From: Cylicocyclus nassatus
Lineage: Eukaryota; Nematoda; Chromadorea; Rhabditida; Strongylidae
DNA length: 64,000 nucleotides
Reading direction: 5' to 3'
Assembly (NCBI GenBank): GCA_958299035.1
Contig: CATQJL010000223.1
Coordinates: 5,817,753 to 5,881,752, forward strand
The notes beneath the pieces were generated by a model. The model was given only the letters and a program-made list of their open reading frames with translations. It ran no database searches and was not told the DNA's origin. Made by a program: the position numbers and the translations under genes. Every line of letters starts with the position of its first letter. Positions within the stretch are counted from its first letter, which is position 1. Shown one piece after another: positions 1 through 16,950 of this stretch.

Positions 1-387
1 TTTTGTATTGTAGATTCTAGAGTATCAGCTTCGATTTTTCTCTGTAGTGCAAATTTGGAGCAAAAAATGTCAGAGCTACCAGTATCTATTTAATTTAGAG
101 CAAAAAAATCGATGGTACCAGTTTCAACTCGTCAAACGCGCAACTACACGGCTATACTTATCAATGACTGTTCAGATGCAAATGTCTGACGGTGACCAAT
201 TTTTACAAGTTACAAGTTAAGCTGAGTTTTGGAGCACAGCGAAACATGTCTTGGCGAGAGCAGACATGTTAAGAAGACGCTAGAAGGAAGAGTTGCGTCA
301 CTGAAATCATTTCTACACTTGTCTTGCCGAAAGTGGGTTTATTTTTCTATGCTTGAATTTCTCTCGATTACCCATAATTCATTTTAG

Positions 388-709
388 TGTCTGGAAAACT
401 ACTTGAAGAGTGGGTCATGGACGGTGAAACGGGAAAAGTTCGTGAGTCTTAATGATAAATGTTTCCCTTTGTTTCAACATAAACATTCCCCTATTTCCAG
501 TCGGGACACGCACGGTTGTCGCGGGTGCCCCGTCTGGACCTTGGCCAGCTTCGACTCCACCACCAAAAGAAGCGAAGGAAAATAAGAAAGAAAAGAAACA
601 TAGTCAAAATCAAACGCCGTCTACTAGCGAAAAACTTGGGAAAAAGGTAATCATTAGTCATAGGTGTTACTACGCTGATTACATTACATTACAGAAATCC
701 AAGGCGTAA
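388..709 (+). CDS. 3' end of an unrecognised gene (last three exons)
   Basis: Three exons fit together in frame: 388-441, 501-646 and 695-709, with introns of 59 and 48 nt that begin GTGAGT and GTAATC and end TTTCCAG and ATTACAG. The reading frame runs SGKLLEEWVMDGETGKV, then a Pro/Ala-rich stretch, then a Lys/Glu-rich tail, and stops at 707-709. An AATAAA poly(A) signal lies at 802-807. Phases match at both junctions, which is the main support. The upstream part lies left of the window or in 1-387, where I could not place an exon. The charged, low-complexity C-terminus gives no family assignment. The function is unknown. Confidence 0.5.
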
Positions 710-924
710 ACTTGTGAGTTACAAAAATTCTCGTGAAAATGCCTTAGACAAGTTACTACTTGAATTTGCAGTTATGTTGTCACTGTAAACTTACTTGTTG
801 CAATAAAGATTGGAAGAAAGACTTCTGTGAATCACGATCTTCTCAATATGTTACTTTCTCCAGCGCAGAGCTGTAGCTTTACGAGAGATTCTAGCTTTTA
901 CAGTACGGAAATTTCCTCTTCGAA

Positions 925-1430
925 GTTAAATGCACCATCCATCTAAATTGACGGTGTTGAAATTTTGGTGCTGTACGATAGCGGGGCCCCTAACTAAGTA
1001 GTCGCCCAAAGTTTCACTGCAAAAGATGAATTCTAAAACGAGAAAATCAATCCTGAAAATAGAGGCGTTCAAGCTGGCTCCGCCTATCAATGTGAATGGT
1101 CTGAATTTAATGAGCTCCAAAGGACTTCGGGGTACATAGAAATGTCTGATAAAAAGAAATGTCTCACAAAAATCTGATAATTCCAATGAAGGGCGGAATT
1201 ATGACAATTCTAATAGATACATTGAAGCAAAATCCCGGACTTCTTCACTTCAGACCACCCACGTGATGGGCGGAGCGACCATGACCGCTTGTACCTTTTG
1301 GAGCAATTTTCCTGCTTCGGAATTTATCTTTTTTCGCGAGAGTTGGGCAACTACTTGGTTGGAGGCTTCGCTATTTAATATCAAAGTTTCACCATGCTCA
1401 ATTTGGGTTCACTGTACGAATTTGGAAAAT
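925..1430. repeat. Diverged fold-back MITE of the AAGGCAGCGT family
   Basis: The left end (TTAAATGCACCATCCATC at about 926) resembles the TTAAAGGCACCGTCCACC end of the copy at 19626. The two halves, about 930-1090 and 1258-1430, are inverted copies of each other with many mismatches and meet at a GGCGGAGC core. No coding potential is convincing. Together with flanking unique sequence it fills most of the gap between the first two genes. Confidence 0.5.
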
Positions 1431-1714
1431 AGTCCTCAAGTCATCTTATGTGTAAAGTAATCTTCAGCTATACGAGGAGTATCACTCTCAAAGTTATAAA
1501 CTTGGATTGAGATAATCCTTCCGGTCACCTCGCGCTTGTTTTCAGCGGACTCAAAAGTATGCTGGATTAGCCCGAATTCGCCACCGGGCGCGTGTTGGGT
1601 CATTGCGACTTCATTATAACTCAGCGCAGAAGGATTATAATAGTTGTAAACTAGTTGATCGTCACTTTCAACCCACTCTCAGTGATCGCACTCATTCACC
1701 GTCTGATAGGGCCG

Positions 1715-3116
1715 ATGTCTCGTTTGCTATGCGGTTTGCTCGTTATCTTATCTGGTGAGTCAAAAGATGTACTGTCAACCTAATCGCAACCAAATCCGAT
1801 AAATCAAAGGTAGCTTCCAGGTCCTTCACTAATGTCTCATAATAAAGCGGTGTGTGGGACCTCTATCAAAAAAAGTAGTTTTCCATCCTATTAAGCAATT
1901 TCTTTAATAATAGCTTGAAATAACACAGATCTCCTCTCTCATCTTGAAGAGATTGAGCAGAAGCTGTCCTAGTAAAAGAAAATTTTTTTTGTTCATTATC
2001 TACTGTGAAGCAAGAGCTAAAGTTCTTGGAACTGTTCCAACTCTAACAGGCTTTGACATGCTGATGACGTTTAACATAATGATTGATAGCGTCGTTGGGT
2101 TACGGTAGGTATACGGTACGAAGTTCGATGCCCAAATTTGCCTGAAACTTTGTCTAGGGGGGGGGAAGGTTCTCCTGCATGCCATTAGGAATACGATATC
2201 GCTTGTGTTCATGGACCTTTTTGCGCTATTTGATTAGATGTACCATCAAAGATGGAAGTCCCCATTCCAGATTACCGACGTCGTAATTTTGATCGGAACT
2301 TGAATGAGCAAATTTGGGTTCTTGATCTATTTACCATACACCCACCGTAATCACAGGAAGAAAAATTAAAAATCAGACAAAAAACAAACAAAAAAGCATT
2401 ATGTGTCATGATCGGCGCGTTGAGTGATCCTCCGGAACCTTTAAGTTAGAGCTAGAAATTTAAGTTCAAGCTAGAGACTAGCTTATCTAGCTTCGACCAC
2501 TTAGAACTGCTAACTAATAATCGTTTAGTTCCGATCAATGCCGCTGGCAACGATAAAGAATCAGTCAACGCCGAGAGTCAATTCGATGTTTCGCCTCAAT
2601 CGATACCTATTGATACTATGGGACAAATGGCGGAAAATGTTGACATGTTCATGCCAACACCGTTGAACGCTGACGCGTACCGATATACATTGCCGAACTG
2701 GGTAAGTGAGAGAAAATTTTCATAAAATTTTGATGATCTTGGCAAATTTTCTAGCGGCCTCCTCTCTACCCTATGGTCACTCCATATTACGGTAATCTAC
2801 AGTACATGAACCGAATTAACCCTTTGATGAATCGTTATTATCCACCGTATCCCTATCAAATTGCAAATCGCTTACCTTATTATCCACGCGTACCTCAGTA
2901 TCCGGTCAGAACCGCCTACACTTCGATGCCGAGTGGTAAGCCTACATTCTTATCTTCAATTTTATATGTAGTATTCTACAAGGAAGCAAGGAGATTTCTT
3001 GATTATCAGATTGACCGGGATGCAAATCCAAGTGTAATACTTTAGATTCGGACCTTCAATTCTCGTACCTGATGACCCATCCACATGCAGCAATGACTTA
3101 TCAGAACCTGATCTGA
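1715..3116 (+). CDS. Small secreted Tyr/Pro-rich protein, four exons
   Basis: Exons 1715-1754, 2529-2701, 2755-2935 and 3046-3116 join in phase to give about 154 residues. Exon 1 is a hydrophobic signal peptide (MSRLLCGLLVILSG). Exon 2 is acidic and polar. Exon 3 is strongly Tyr/Pro-rich, with YYPPYPYQ, LPYYPRVPQYPVR and similar runs, as in cuticle or eggshell-type secreted peptides. Intron 1 is long (774 nt); intron 2 is 53 nt. The terminal exon is uncertain. The phase set by the AGTG/GTAAGC donor gives a stop at 3116, but a reading shifted by one base (to a stop at 3136) looks more protein-like. An AATAAA lies at 3212-3217. The family was not recognised, and the structural role is inferred only from composition. 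Confidence 0.6.
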
Positions 3117-3217
3117 GCATGGGAAGCTCTGCCTAATAACTTCAATATTTGTATATATGGTACTTCTATTTTTTTACCGCGTTTTTGCTGGATATTCAGA
3201 ATTGAAGTAATAATAAA

Positions 3218-4382
3218 TACTAGAACACTTGAGACGGGATGTGCCGCTCGATTAATCCTGGCTCCGGTTCTTGAGAAGTAAAGTAGTTACTAATCATATC
3301 ACCATGGATTCAAATAGATAGAAAATATCCACATTAACAAGTTTTCCGACAGAAAGATTGATTCCTGCACATATAATAGCCGAGATGAAGCTCAACTTAT
3401 TCACTTACATGAAAGATTTTATTTACAATCAGAAATTCTTACGTGCCAGGTATTTAAAAAGAGACTAAAAACTAAGAAAGCTAATCTGGCATTCGTCAAC
3501 CATCATTTCTTGGCTTTTCCATGTTCGCATTTGATAGTTTCATGAAAACTGCTGGCGACATTACCGTTTCCTTTTTTTAGTTGATTTTTGACCGCGTAGA
3601 AAAATACAGTAAACGTTTATGAACGTCTGATGTGGACGATGTATGAGTGAGAATGTGGGAAATTTATAAAATTGCTTTGGACGAGGAACCGTAGATCTTT
3701 AGGTTTCGGCTCTAAACTTAATGGATTGAACTTTTTGTTTTGCAGGCCCATAACCTCGGGATTTGAAAAGGGGCGTGGGAGCGGCAGTCAGGTCTCCGAT
3801 AAAAAAATGTTCAACAAGATTGATTTGATAAAAAGGCGAAAATTTATTTTGAATATTCACTAGCATAAAGAAATCACTTGCAACATTACTTCATGTAAGT
3901 AACCTTCCAAAAATTCCGACCCATTCTCGGGGGCATAATTTTCGCAGGATTATGTTAGACTTCATTTGCTAAATGCAAGCGTCACCTCTAGTCAAGCCCA
4001 ACCCCAATATAACAAATTTTGTGCGTTGGAGAAAAGGAGGACAGAGTGTACAAACAGAATTTTCACAAAGATTTGTTTAGTTTCAATTAAATGCACTGGC
4101 GTGAATTTCAATTATTTATGAATTCTATAAAAGTTGAGCCAGAGTTCGCTTCAGCTATCTCAGCAATCCATTTTTTTCTCGCTGAGCCTTTGAGCAAACA
4201 TAAGCAATATCATTTTCACGGCTCTTGCGCGTTTTTTGTTTGTTTTCCGAGCGAGGTGGCTGCAGCTCTTCTTATCACGGAAAAAGTACTTATAACAATT
4301 ATCACAAACTTTTAATGGCTTTTTCGCGATAAAGAGGCAAATCGGCGAACTCCTTGCTGTGTTTCTGCCATCCAAGCCTTCG
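3218..4382. other. Intergenic stretch with a degraded hAT-like repeat
   Basis: No exon chain was found. About 3745-3945 resembles the interior and one end of the hAT-like MITE at 9516 (a GGGGCGTGG block, then a stretch ending near TTCCGACCCATTCTCGGGGG). The rest is AT-rich unique sequence. The promoter of the lipase gene should lie at its right end, but no distinct motif is visible. Confidence 0.4.
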
Positions 4383-7260
4383 ATGCTTTCCACTTCCTTC
4401 CATGTCGTCTTAGCGTTCGTTTTGGTAGCAAATGTAAACCCTGGGCCTCTCCTGGCTGCTCAGCCGCATTTCTCAGACGAATTTGCTAGGACAAAAGTAG
4501 TTCCGCTATGCTCAGCTACCGAACTGGACAATCCACAGACATGTTTGAGTAGGACGTTCAAAGATGCCACGGTAAGGTTGTTGGATTCTCTTCACGATGT
4601 TCAAAAAATTTTCTATTCCCTTTTAGGCTCTTCATCATATCATAGTGCAGTGTGATAAATACACTATCGACACATGCAGCGGATATGTGGCAGTGAACAG
4701 GGCAGACAAAGCCATAATGATGGCATACAGGTAGCTTAATAGGCAATTCCATATAGGACCGTAGCCGCGCGCGACATATTGTTAGATACTGTCGTGCAAA
4801 ATGGCCATCTCTTATTTCTATTCAATCATTTTCTCTTGCAGGGGTACGGTTGGAGAACTGCAAATGGCGGTAGAAGGAGAGGTGACTCTGTTCGAAAACA
4901 TGGTTAGTTGCTTTTTTACATGTATTCATATAACGTCAAAAGCAGTGCGGATCGAGGGCGAAGAGAGAGAGGAGGGGGGGGGGAGTAATGAGTTGTCATT
5001 TACCTGTCAGCCAACAAACTAATTTCTGAAATCTTCCAAAATTAAGACCAAAAATTATTTTGGCAAGCGATGGCAGCCACGCCCATTTTCCGATAATTGT
5101 TAGAATATAAGCTCCAAGGAAGTAGTGTATCTAGGAATCCCACTGTCAGCTCTACACCTCTTAATAAGATTTCTGTAGTACCCGTCCCCCATTTGTCAAA
5201 CAAGATTCCTTCGTTGGTCAGAGAAGGGTAGATAGGGGTGGAGACTTGTAGTCTATAAGCTCCGCCCATGCACATCTGCTACAAGTCAAACACCTTTACA
5301 TATTATCCCTCTAACAGATTCCGCACAGACGGGTTATCGCACTATTTGGCAAACCCGACCCGCCCCCTATAAGTAACAATTTCGTAATCAGCATGCTCAC
5401 ATACCCCCTGTGCAACTGCCAGCCTCGTAGGTGAAACTTGGGAAAAAATCAATAAAATCGGAAACGAGTGCGAATTTCCAGACGACGTGGGTAGCTGGAG
5501 GCACTGTATCCAAATACTTCTACAACGCCTTCATGTCTGTATGGAACGGTGGTGTCAAAGACGATTTCCTTACCAGTGCTCACAAATATCCAGACTACGA
5601 GCTATGGGTAAGCCTGGGAATTTTTTTCTTTTTTCTTGTAGGCTATGCTGTTTTCAGATTGTTGGACATTCACTCGGCGGATCCATGGCTGCACTTGCTG
5701 CTTCTTATATTGAAAAGATGAAGTTGTTTGATGGAAACAAGATAAAAGTGGTCACTTTTGGGCAACCAAGAACTGGTAACCGAGCGTTTGCAGATACTCA
5801 TGGGGAGCAAGTTAGTCTACAAATTCTAAAGTAAAACAAGACTTAGCAAAAGATGATATTTAGATTCCTTACACCTTCCGTATCACTCACGATCACGACA
5901 TCATCCCTCACCTCCCATTGAAAGACATGAAGCAGTACCACCATCACAAATCAGAGGTTTGTTCGTCATTATGCGTCATCGTCATTGACATTCGATATTT
6001 AACCCCTTGAAGGCCTTAAAGGCACCATGCATTTAGCTTTGGGTGATCTAAAGTTGGTGAGATCTTGGTCAGTACAACAGCGAAGTCCTCAACGAAGAGT
6101 AAGTAATTTTCCAAGTTTCGCTGCAAAAGGTGCATTCCAATGCGAGAAAACTCCGCAAAGTTGACGCCGCTGGGGTCGCCACGCCCGTTTACGTGGGTGG
6201 TCTAAAGGTAGAATAACGAAGTGTCAAAAATATAGTTTTCATGAAGGACGGAAAGATGGTTTCGATATTTCTAGTCACTATAGAGTTCAAATTTGGGCTC
6301 GTTCGATCCCATCGAGTTTTGGTGGGCGTGGCGACCCCAGTAGCACCTACTTTTGAAGCAATGTTTTCGCTTTGATACGCACACTTTTCAGCGGGACTTG
6401 GGCAGCTACTACTACTTAAAGGCAGCGTACACCCAAAATCTAAGTTGCCCAGTTTTCTAGATCTTTCTATACCATGTATATATTGGGCCCAAGAGAAGAC
6501 CACCTAGAAGCAACATTGGTCCGGTCTCCCAATGTTGCTTCTAGGCGGAGAAAACCCCCCTCAATTTTCTTTCAATCCTCCCCTTTTCTTTCGCTCCGCC
6601 TCCTCCGGACGAATCCACAACAGCGTAAGCTGCAGTTGCAGTTGCAGCTGCCGTTGCAACTGCTGTTGCATCTGCAACTGCAGTTGCAACAGTGCAGTTG
6701 CTTTTTACGGTGCGCCTCCTTCGGGCGACGAACCACAACAGCATATGCAGCAGTTACAGTTGCAACTGCAGGCTGTCATGCTGTTGCAGCTGCTGGCATG
6801 CCGACGGGGACGAGCAGTTCGAAACTCGTCCGCCCTCTGGAGAAAAGGTCCCCGGAAATCGGGGTTTTCTGGGGGGTTTGAAGAATTTCAATGTCATAAC
6901 TGTAATCAGGGGCACGGAAAGGCCCCAGAATGACAAAAAAATCGAAGGTGAAATTCTGGGTGTACGCTGCCTTCAAGGGTCTCGCTACTGTACTGCATCA
7001 AAATCTCAGCGATCTATGATCTGTACGGTGACTTTAACCTAACAAAATCGTATTTAACAACCGTTACTTAGGTCTATTATCCCAACGACATGACAACAGC
7101 AGACTACATCGAATGCGACGAAGAAGAAAGTCTAGGATGCAGTGATCGCTATATCGACACAGCATTCAATGATCATCATCGTTATTATAACGTATACATC
7201 TCCAGATGGGGAGAAGCTGGTTGTGTCGGTGACCCTGTAAACCCTACCGGAGTTCCATGA
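4383..7260 (+). CDS. Secreted class 3 (fungal-type) lipase, seven exons
   Basis: Exons 4383-4571, 4627-4730, 4842-4902, 5482-5607, 5658-5810, 5864-5956 and 7072-7260 join in phase to give 304 residues, the usual size of nematode lipase class 3 proteins. Residues 1-26 form a signal peptide ending near LLAA. A Cys-rich N-terminus is followed by the oxyanion-side motif (AYRGTVGE). The nucleophile elbow is VGHSLGGSMAAL in exon 5. The catalytic Asp is in exon 6 (THDHDIIPHLP) and the catalytic His is probably in NDHHRYY in exon 7. The predicted role is hydrolysis of acylglycerols outside the cell or in the gut lumen. Five introns are short or moderate. Intron 6 (1,115 nt) holds two MITE-like inserts. 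AATAAA is at 7280-7285. I chose the ATG at 4383 because it gives the signal peptide. Confidence 0.88.
6014..6415. repeat. Diverged fold-back repeat in lipase intron 6
   Basis: The left end TTAAAGGCACCATGCA at 6014 matches the family end. The body (about 6080-6230, against 6300-6415 reversed) shows weak inverted symmetry and resembles the element at 925-1430. It abuts the next MITE copy directly. Confidence 0.4.
6416..6976. mobile_element. MITE, AAGGCAGCGT family, in lipase intron 6
   Basis: The ends are inverted repeats: TTAAAGGCAGCGTACACCC at 6416 and its complement ending at 6976, with about 22 of 24 positions matching. The core (about 6620-6800) is a CAG/GTTGCA-rich simple repeat, which creates several spurious reading frames. 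It is a non-autonomous element; the parent transposase is unknown. Confidence 0.7.
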
Positions 7261-7285
7261 GTTCGTGTTAGTTCTAGGGAATAAA

Positions 7286-9515
7286 ACTCTGGTGTGAGAG
7301 AACTTTAACGACTATGAAAAGGAAAAACTCGCAAAATTAAATATTTTGAAAGAATAACATTAAACATAAAACGAGTATAATGAAGCTTGTCCAAAAGTTT
7401 CAAATATCAAGACGTAACAGCATAAAAACATGTCCCTCTTTCATACTGTAGGATTACGGTAGTTGTGGGTGCCAATTAATTTCGGGGGCGTGGCGGGCTA
7501 AAATGAATTTTTTAACATTTTAAAGATTATTTTAATTATTTACAAATACAAACGAATCATTTGCACAATTTTATAACCTATGTAAGTAACTTTCAAAAAT
7601 TTTGCGACCCGTTCGCGCGAGCCCCCTCCCCCCGCCTCCACCCCCCCTCGGTATGCCACTGGCTCATACATACAGTAGTCGGCCATGTATTTGTAAACTT
7701 TGAAGGCCCCCAGTTCTCGAGAAATGCTGAAGTTTAGATTAAAAACGGTAAAAAATTATGGACACCCTAATAGATGTTAAATGCACACCACGCGCGCTAT
7801 TTTACGACTTGTAAGATTGGAAACTGCTAAATACCAGTAGTTACCCATTGTTCTCTTCTCTTTATGAATGTATGGCAGGCAGTAGTGCACATTTCCACAG
7901 CTTGTTCCTCTACACAAGGCTCTACTGGCCAATTATTAAGCTGTCGTCTGTTGCCGCGCGCAATGTGTAAGCTCACATATTGAGTCACAAATACTCGCGC
8001 ATAGTTCATCCATTTTCCAGCAAATCATGAACTAACATATAGGTCTCGTTTATTTTTATGCCCGTATACGATAATCATTGCGTGATGGAGCACATGCAAC
8101 TCAAAGCATTATCGCTAAATGTAGATCTCTTCGGATGAAAGACAATGGGGACAAGATCTAATGCGCATCAAGAATGAAAAGAATTTTAATTTTAGCCAAT
8201 TCAAGGAATAGGAAGATATTAAAAAGGATGAGCTCATAAACCAAGTAACGACTAGTTTGAGGAGATCATCACGAATGTTGAGATCGTCAAGTGAGATTGC
8301 TTTGAGAGAATAATTTGAGAGTTTAAAATGACCCTGCAGTGGGTAATGACCATTTGTCGCACGCAGAGAATGAACGCAGCCACGGCCTACCAAGAGAGTT
8401 CGATTTTGGAAGAGACGGCAGACGGTAATAGGAGTGACAGTGCACTTGGTCAGAGGGACGCAGACAGCGTCCGCAATAGCGCCTTATCCCGTGCGGCGAC
8501 TCGCTTATAGCTGTCGGGTGCGGACTCCAATGCTGAGAAAAATTTTGCGACTAACAGGGATTTAAAATTGAGTTAATAGTTTGAAATGAGCTTATGAGGA
8601 TTCATGAGTCGACTCGGCTTCATACTACTGAACATTCGCGGTCTTTCGATGGATCTTCTTCGTCCTTTGCCTGTTCCACTACTTTTTGCCGATCGTGAAT
8701 CAGCAGATTGAGCACGTTCTGAAAATGACGAGAAATTTGCCATAAGTTCTGCAATCTGCACAAAAAATTGCCAAACTCAGTTTTTATGATGTGGGCAGAG
8801 TTTTTATACTCATCCGCTGGCAAAAATTTGCAGTACGCAACATGGCAGAAGAATCAAAGATCAAAAGCAGCAACGAATGATTAAGTATTCGTGCTTACGA
8901 AGCAGAAACGTTCTTTCCGACTAATTTCACCCTTCAGCAAGTTCGGCAATAGAGTTGCAAAAGTCCTGCATAATAGGCCAATAATCAGAAAACTCTAGAA
9001 TATGGTAAAGAAAGGATTTCACCACTGTTTTCTTCTCACAAGGGAAGTACCCGAAGTCACTGCGGCATTTCCTTAGGAGAAGTGTATTATATACCGTACT
9101 TGGCAAACACGACTCCGCCCGGCTCTGTCAACAATATTTTCGTAATCAGCATGCTCACTTACGCCCTGTGCCAACTCCCCGCTCTGTAGCTCAAATTTTG
9201 CAACAAATCGAAAACCATTATCAATCGATAACGAAAAGTAGCCTACGACACCCGCCCTACTCCGACGTGTATCTGTCAAAGTTTGGTTCGGATCGGCTCA
9301 GAAAAAAATTTCCCATTCCTAACATACGTATAGACAGACAGATATACATAAAGGTTACTGCATTACGAAGGCGCAGAAGCAGTACTAACTAAGGGGCGCA
9401 AATGCGACGCGCGCGTATCTTCACCGTTGAAATCTGCACCTCGTGCGCTCTGCGGCTAAAAAAACCCGTTCGCGCCCAATACTACTGCGCCCTCGTTATG
9501 CAGCAACGTACATAC
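7286..9515. other. Intergenic, repeat fragments only
   Basis: About 7480-7667 is a truncated hAT-like MITE whose right end reads GCCACTG and is followed by GCTCATAC. About 8400-8515 is a copy of a short repeat with a GCAGACGG block and a GACGCAGACAGCGTCCGC block, also present at 13190-13310 (reversed), 24985-25112 and 33902-33990. About 9095-9215 resembles 5345-5470 (AATCAGCATGCTCAC core) in lipase intron 3. No gene structure is supported. Confidence 0.4.
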
Positions 9516-9852
9516 CAGTGGCTCCAGGATTTCGGCTCGGGGGGGGGGGACGACAAAAAATTTTTTCTAATGAAGGTGAGTGGCGTCAGCCACGCACTCC
9601 GAAAAATTTTTTGGGATGTTTTCCAAAATTTTTCCAGGCCCCTAACCCCAAAATTTTAGAAAAAGGGGGCGTGGCTGCCGCCACGCCCCCGAAGAAAATT
9701 TTTTTACAAGGCTAATTTGAATTTTTAAAATTTTTTAAAAATTATTAATTATTTACAAGTAAAAACAAGTCCTCTCCACATTTTTATAATACATTCAGGT
9801 AACTTTCAAAAATTTCGCGACCCCTTCTCGGGGGGGGGGGGGCGCGCCACTG
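9516..9852. mobile_element. hAT-like MITE with 8-bp target duplication
   Basis: The element starts CAGTGGCTCCAGGAT and ends GCGCGCCACTG, the CAGTGGC...GCCACTG ends common to hAT elements. It is flanked by GTACATAC (9508-9515) and GCACATAC (9853-9860), an 8-bp target duplication with one mismatch. Interior: poly(G) near both ends and AT-rich sequence, with no transposase. Fragments of the same family occur near 3745, 7480, 14190, 18330, 22770 and 23063. Confidence 0.75.
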
Positions 9853-10056
9853 GCACATACATAAGACAAACAGCCATTCAAGTTTATATATAAGACTAGC
9901 GACCCTACGGGTCGCTAGCAAGCGGGTAGGGCACACCCATAAACAAACGCGTTTCATACCTATAATTTTCTCAAGTGAATTTTCAATTTATCAGTATATG
10001 TATTGCCATAACCGCTCAAAAGTAACATTTTCAGAGATTTTTTCAATGGGAGGAAA

Positions 10057-10757
10057 GTGAGTCATATCGTTCTAAAATTTTGTTTTGCCCCAGTCATCGC
10101 TGTACAGCTTCCTTTCGCAACGTTATCTCGCACTCATGCTTACAATCTGGGGAGAAAATTCGAATTCACCCAGAGCAAAAGCTCCCAAAAGCGAGATTTT
10201 CGAGGATTTTCTCAAAATTTGGCGGAAAAGTGGATCATATCGTGCTAAAATATTGTTTTGCCCCAGTCATTGCTGTACAGCTTCCTTTCGCAATGTCACT
10301 TTCGCACTCACGCTTACAATCTGGAAGGAAAAGTGAAACTCACCCAGGGCAGAAGCTCCCAAAAGCGAGATTTTCGAGGATTTTCTCAAAATCTGGCGGA
10401 AAAGTGGATCATATCGTGCTAAAATATTGTTTTGCCCCAGTCATCGCTGTACAGCTTCCTTTCGCAATGTCACTCTCGCACTCATGCTTACAATCTGGGG
10501 AGAAAAATCGAATTTACCCAGAGCAAAAGCTCCCAAAAGCGAGATTTTCGAGGATTTTCTCAAAATTTGGCGGAAAAGTGGATCAATCGTGCTAATTTTG
10601 TTTTGCCCCAGTCATCGCTGTACAGCTTCCTTTCGCAATGTCACTCTCGCACTCACGCTTACAATCTGGAGGGAAAAGTCGAATTCACCCAGAGCAAAAG
10701 CTTCCAAAAGCGAGATTTTCGAAGATTTTCTCAAAATTTGGCGGAAAAGTGGAAGCA
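10057..10757 (+). repeat. Tandem satellite, about 173-bp unit, four copies
   Basis: The unit beginning TGTTTTGCCCCAGTCAT recurs at 10081, 10254, 10428 and 10599, giving spacings of 173, 174 and 171. Copies differ by a few substitutions and small indels. Because the unit length is nearly a multiple of three, it yields long but meaningless open frames. Confidence 0.85.
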
Positions 10758-11011
10758 TAGTGAATACTGAGATTGGATGTGAGCGGATCAAATGGTAGGC
10801 TTCTACAACTATGCAACAATGACCAGCCCGCAATTTCCACATCCTTGGCACGCGCTTGCGTCTTTCAACACACCCATTGCAGCAGCAGAGCGTGCCCTGC
10901 GTGTCGTGGCCTCTCGTTCGCGCTAGGACCTCTGCGTCCTCTTGACCTCATGATTGCACCGTCGCGTCTCTACACAATAAGGCCCCGTTCGGCAACTGGC
11001 GTCTATTCAAA

Positions 11012-11169
11012 ATTCCCGTTGAAGCATACATGTGGGCGGACCATCCTCGCCGTCTCGTTTTTTGGGATCGGGTTTATATTATAGGAGAGGATTCCCGTTG
11101 AAGCATACATGTGGGCGGACCATCCTCGCCGTCTCGTTTTTTGGGATCGGGTTTATATTATAGGAGAGG
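11012..11169 (+). repeat. Perfect 79-bp tandem duplication
   Basis: The block beginning ATTCCCGTTGAAGCATAC at 11012 repeats at 11091 with no difference that I can see, ending in TATTATAGGAGAGG both times. The lack of divergence points to a recent event or an assembly artefact. The flank 10760-11011 is unique sequence without a supported gene. Confidence 0.85.
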
Positions 11170-11574
11170 ATTGTATATGGTATGGCGAATTCGACACAAA
11201 AATAATATGCTGGCACTGTTACGATAAACCGGAATCAAGCAAGAATCTGTTCTAGAAAATGCAAAAGGAACGGCACCTGCGGGGATCGAGCCATGATGTG
11301 TTGGAGTAATAGGTTAACCCCCTAACCATTACACACCACTCATTCTCCGATGCAAATGAGTCGGGGATGTTTGACCATAGGCCTTGTACATTTCAACCCT
11401 CATAACTTCTTTCAGAATGTAGCTTTGCAGATAGTGAATGTAGATTTTGAATTAACGTTGTGAGGCGGCTAATTTCATATACATCTCATATGCAAAGGCC
11501 ACACTGACTTCGATTACTTCCGTTGTCAGCGAAGTTCGCGTGTACTCTCTGTTGCTGGCCGTCTTACAAACAAA

Positions 11575-16940
<5,366 letters not shown>

Positions 16941-16950
16941 ACCCGTCTGT
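16941..16950 (-). promoter_or_regulatory. Possible spliced-leader acceptor before the kinase start
   Basis: Six bases upstream of the kinase ATG, the minus strand reads CTCTTCACAG, a good 3' splice site. With no obvious upstream coding exon, this fits a nematode SL trans-splice acceptor, or the end of a 5' UTR intron. Confidence 0.4.

Noticed and set aside
6474..7042. Gln/Leu- and Cys-rich open frames
   Set aside because: They read through a CAG/TTGCAG simple repeat inside a MITE in a lipase intron.
10080..10798. Long open frames of 112-171 codons
   Set aside because: They are produced by the 173-bp satellite, whose period keeps frames open; composition repeats exactly and no protein family fits.
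11270..11350. tRNA-like sequence on the minus strand (TAATGGTTAGG and GGCTCGATCCC)
   Set aside because: Box-like motifs are present but neither the T-arm nor the acceptor stem folds; at most a degraded tRNA-derived repeat.
11486..11562. Extra C-terminal exon for the MAP kinase
   Set aside because: An open segment with protein-like sequence follows, but the implied intron would be only about 29 nt, too short for a nematode.
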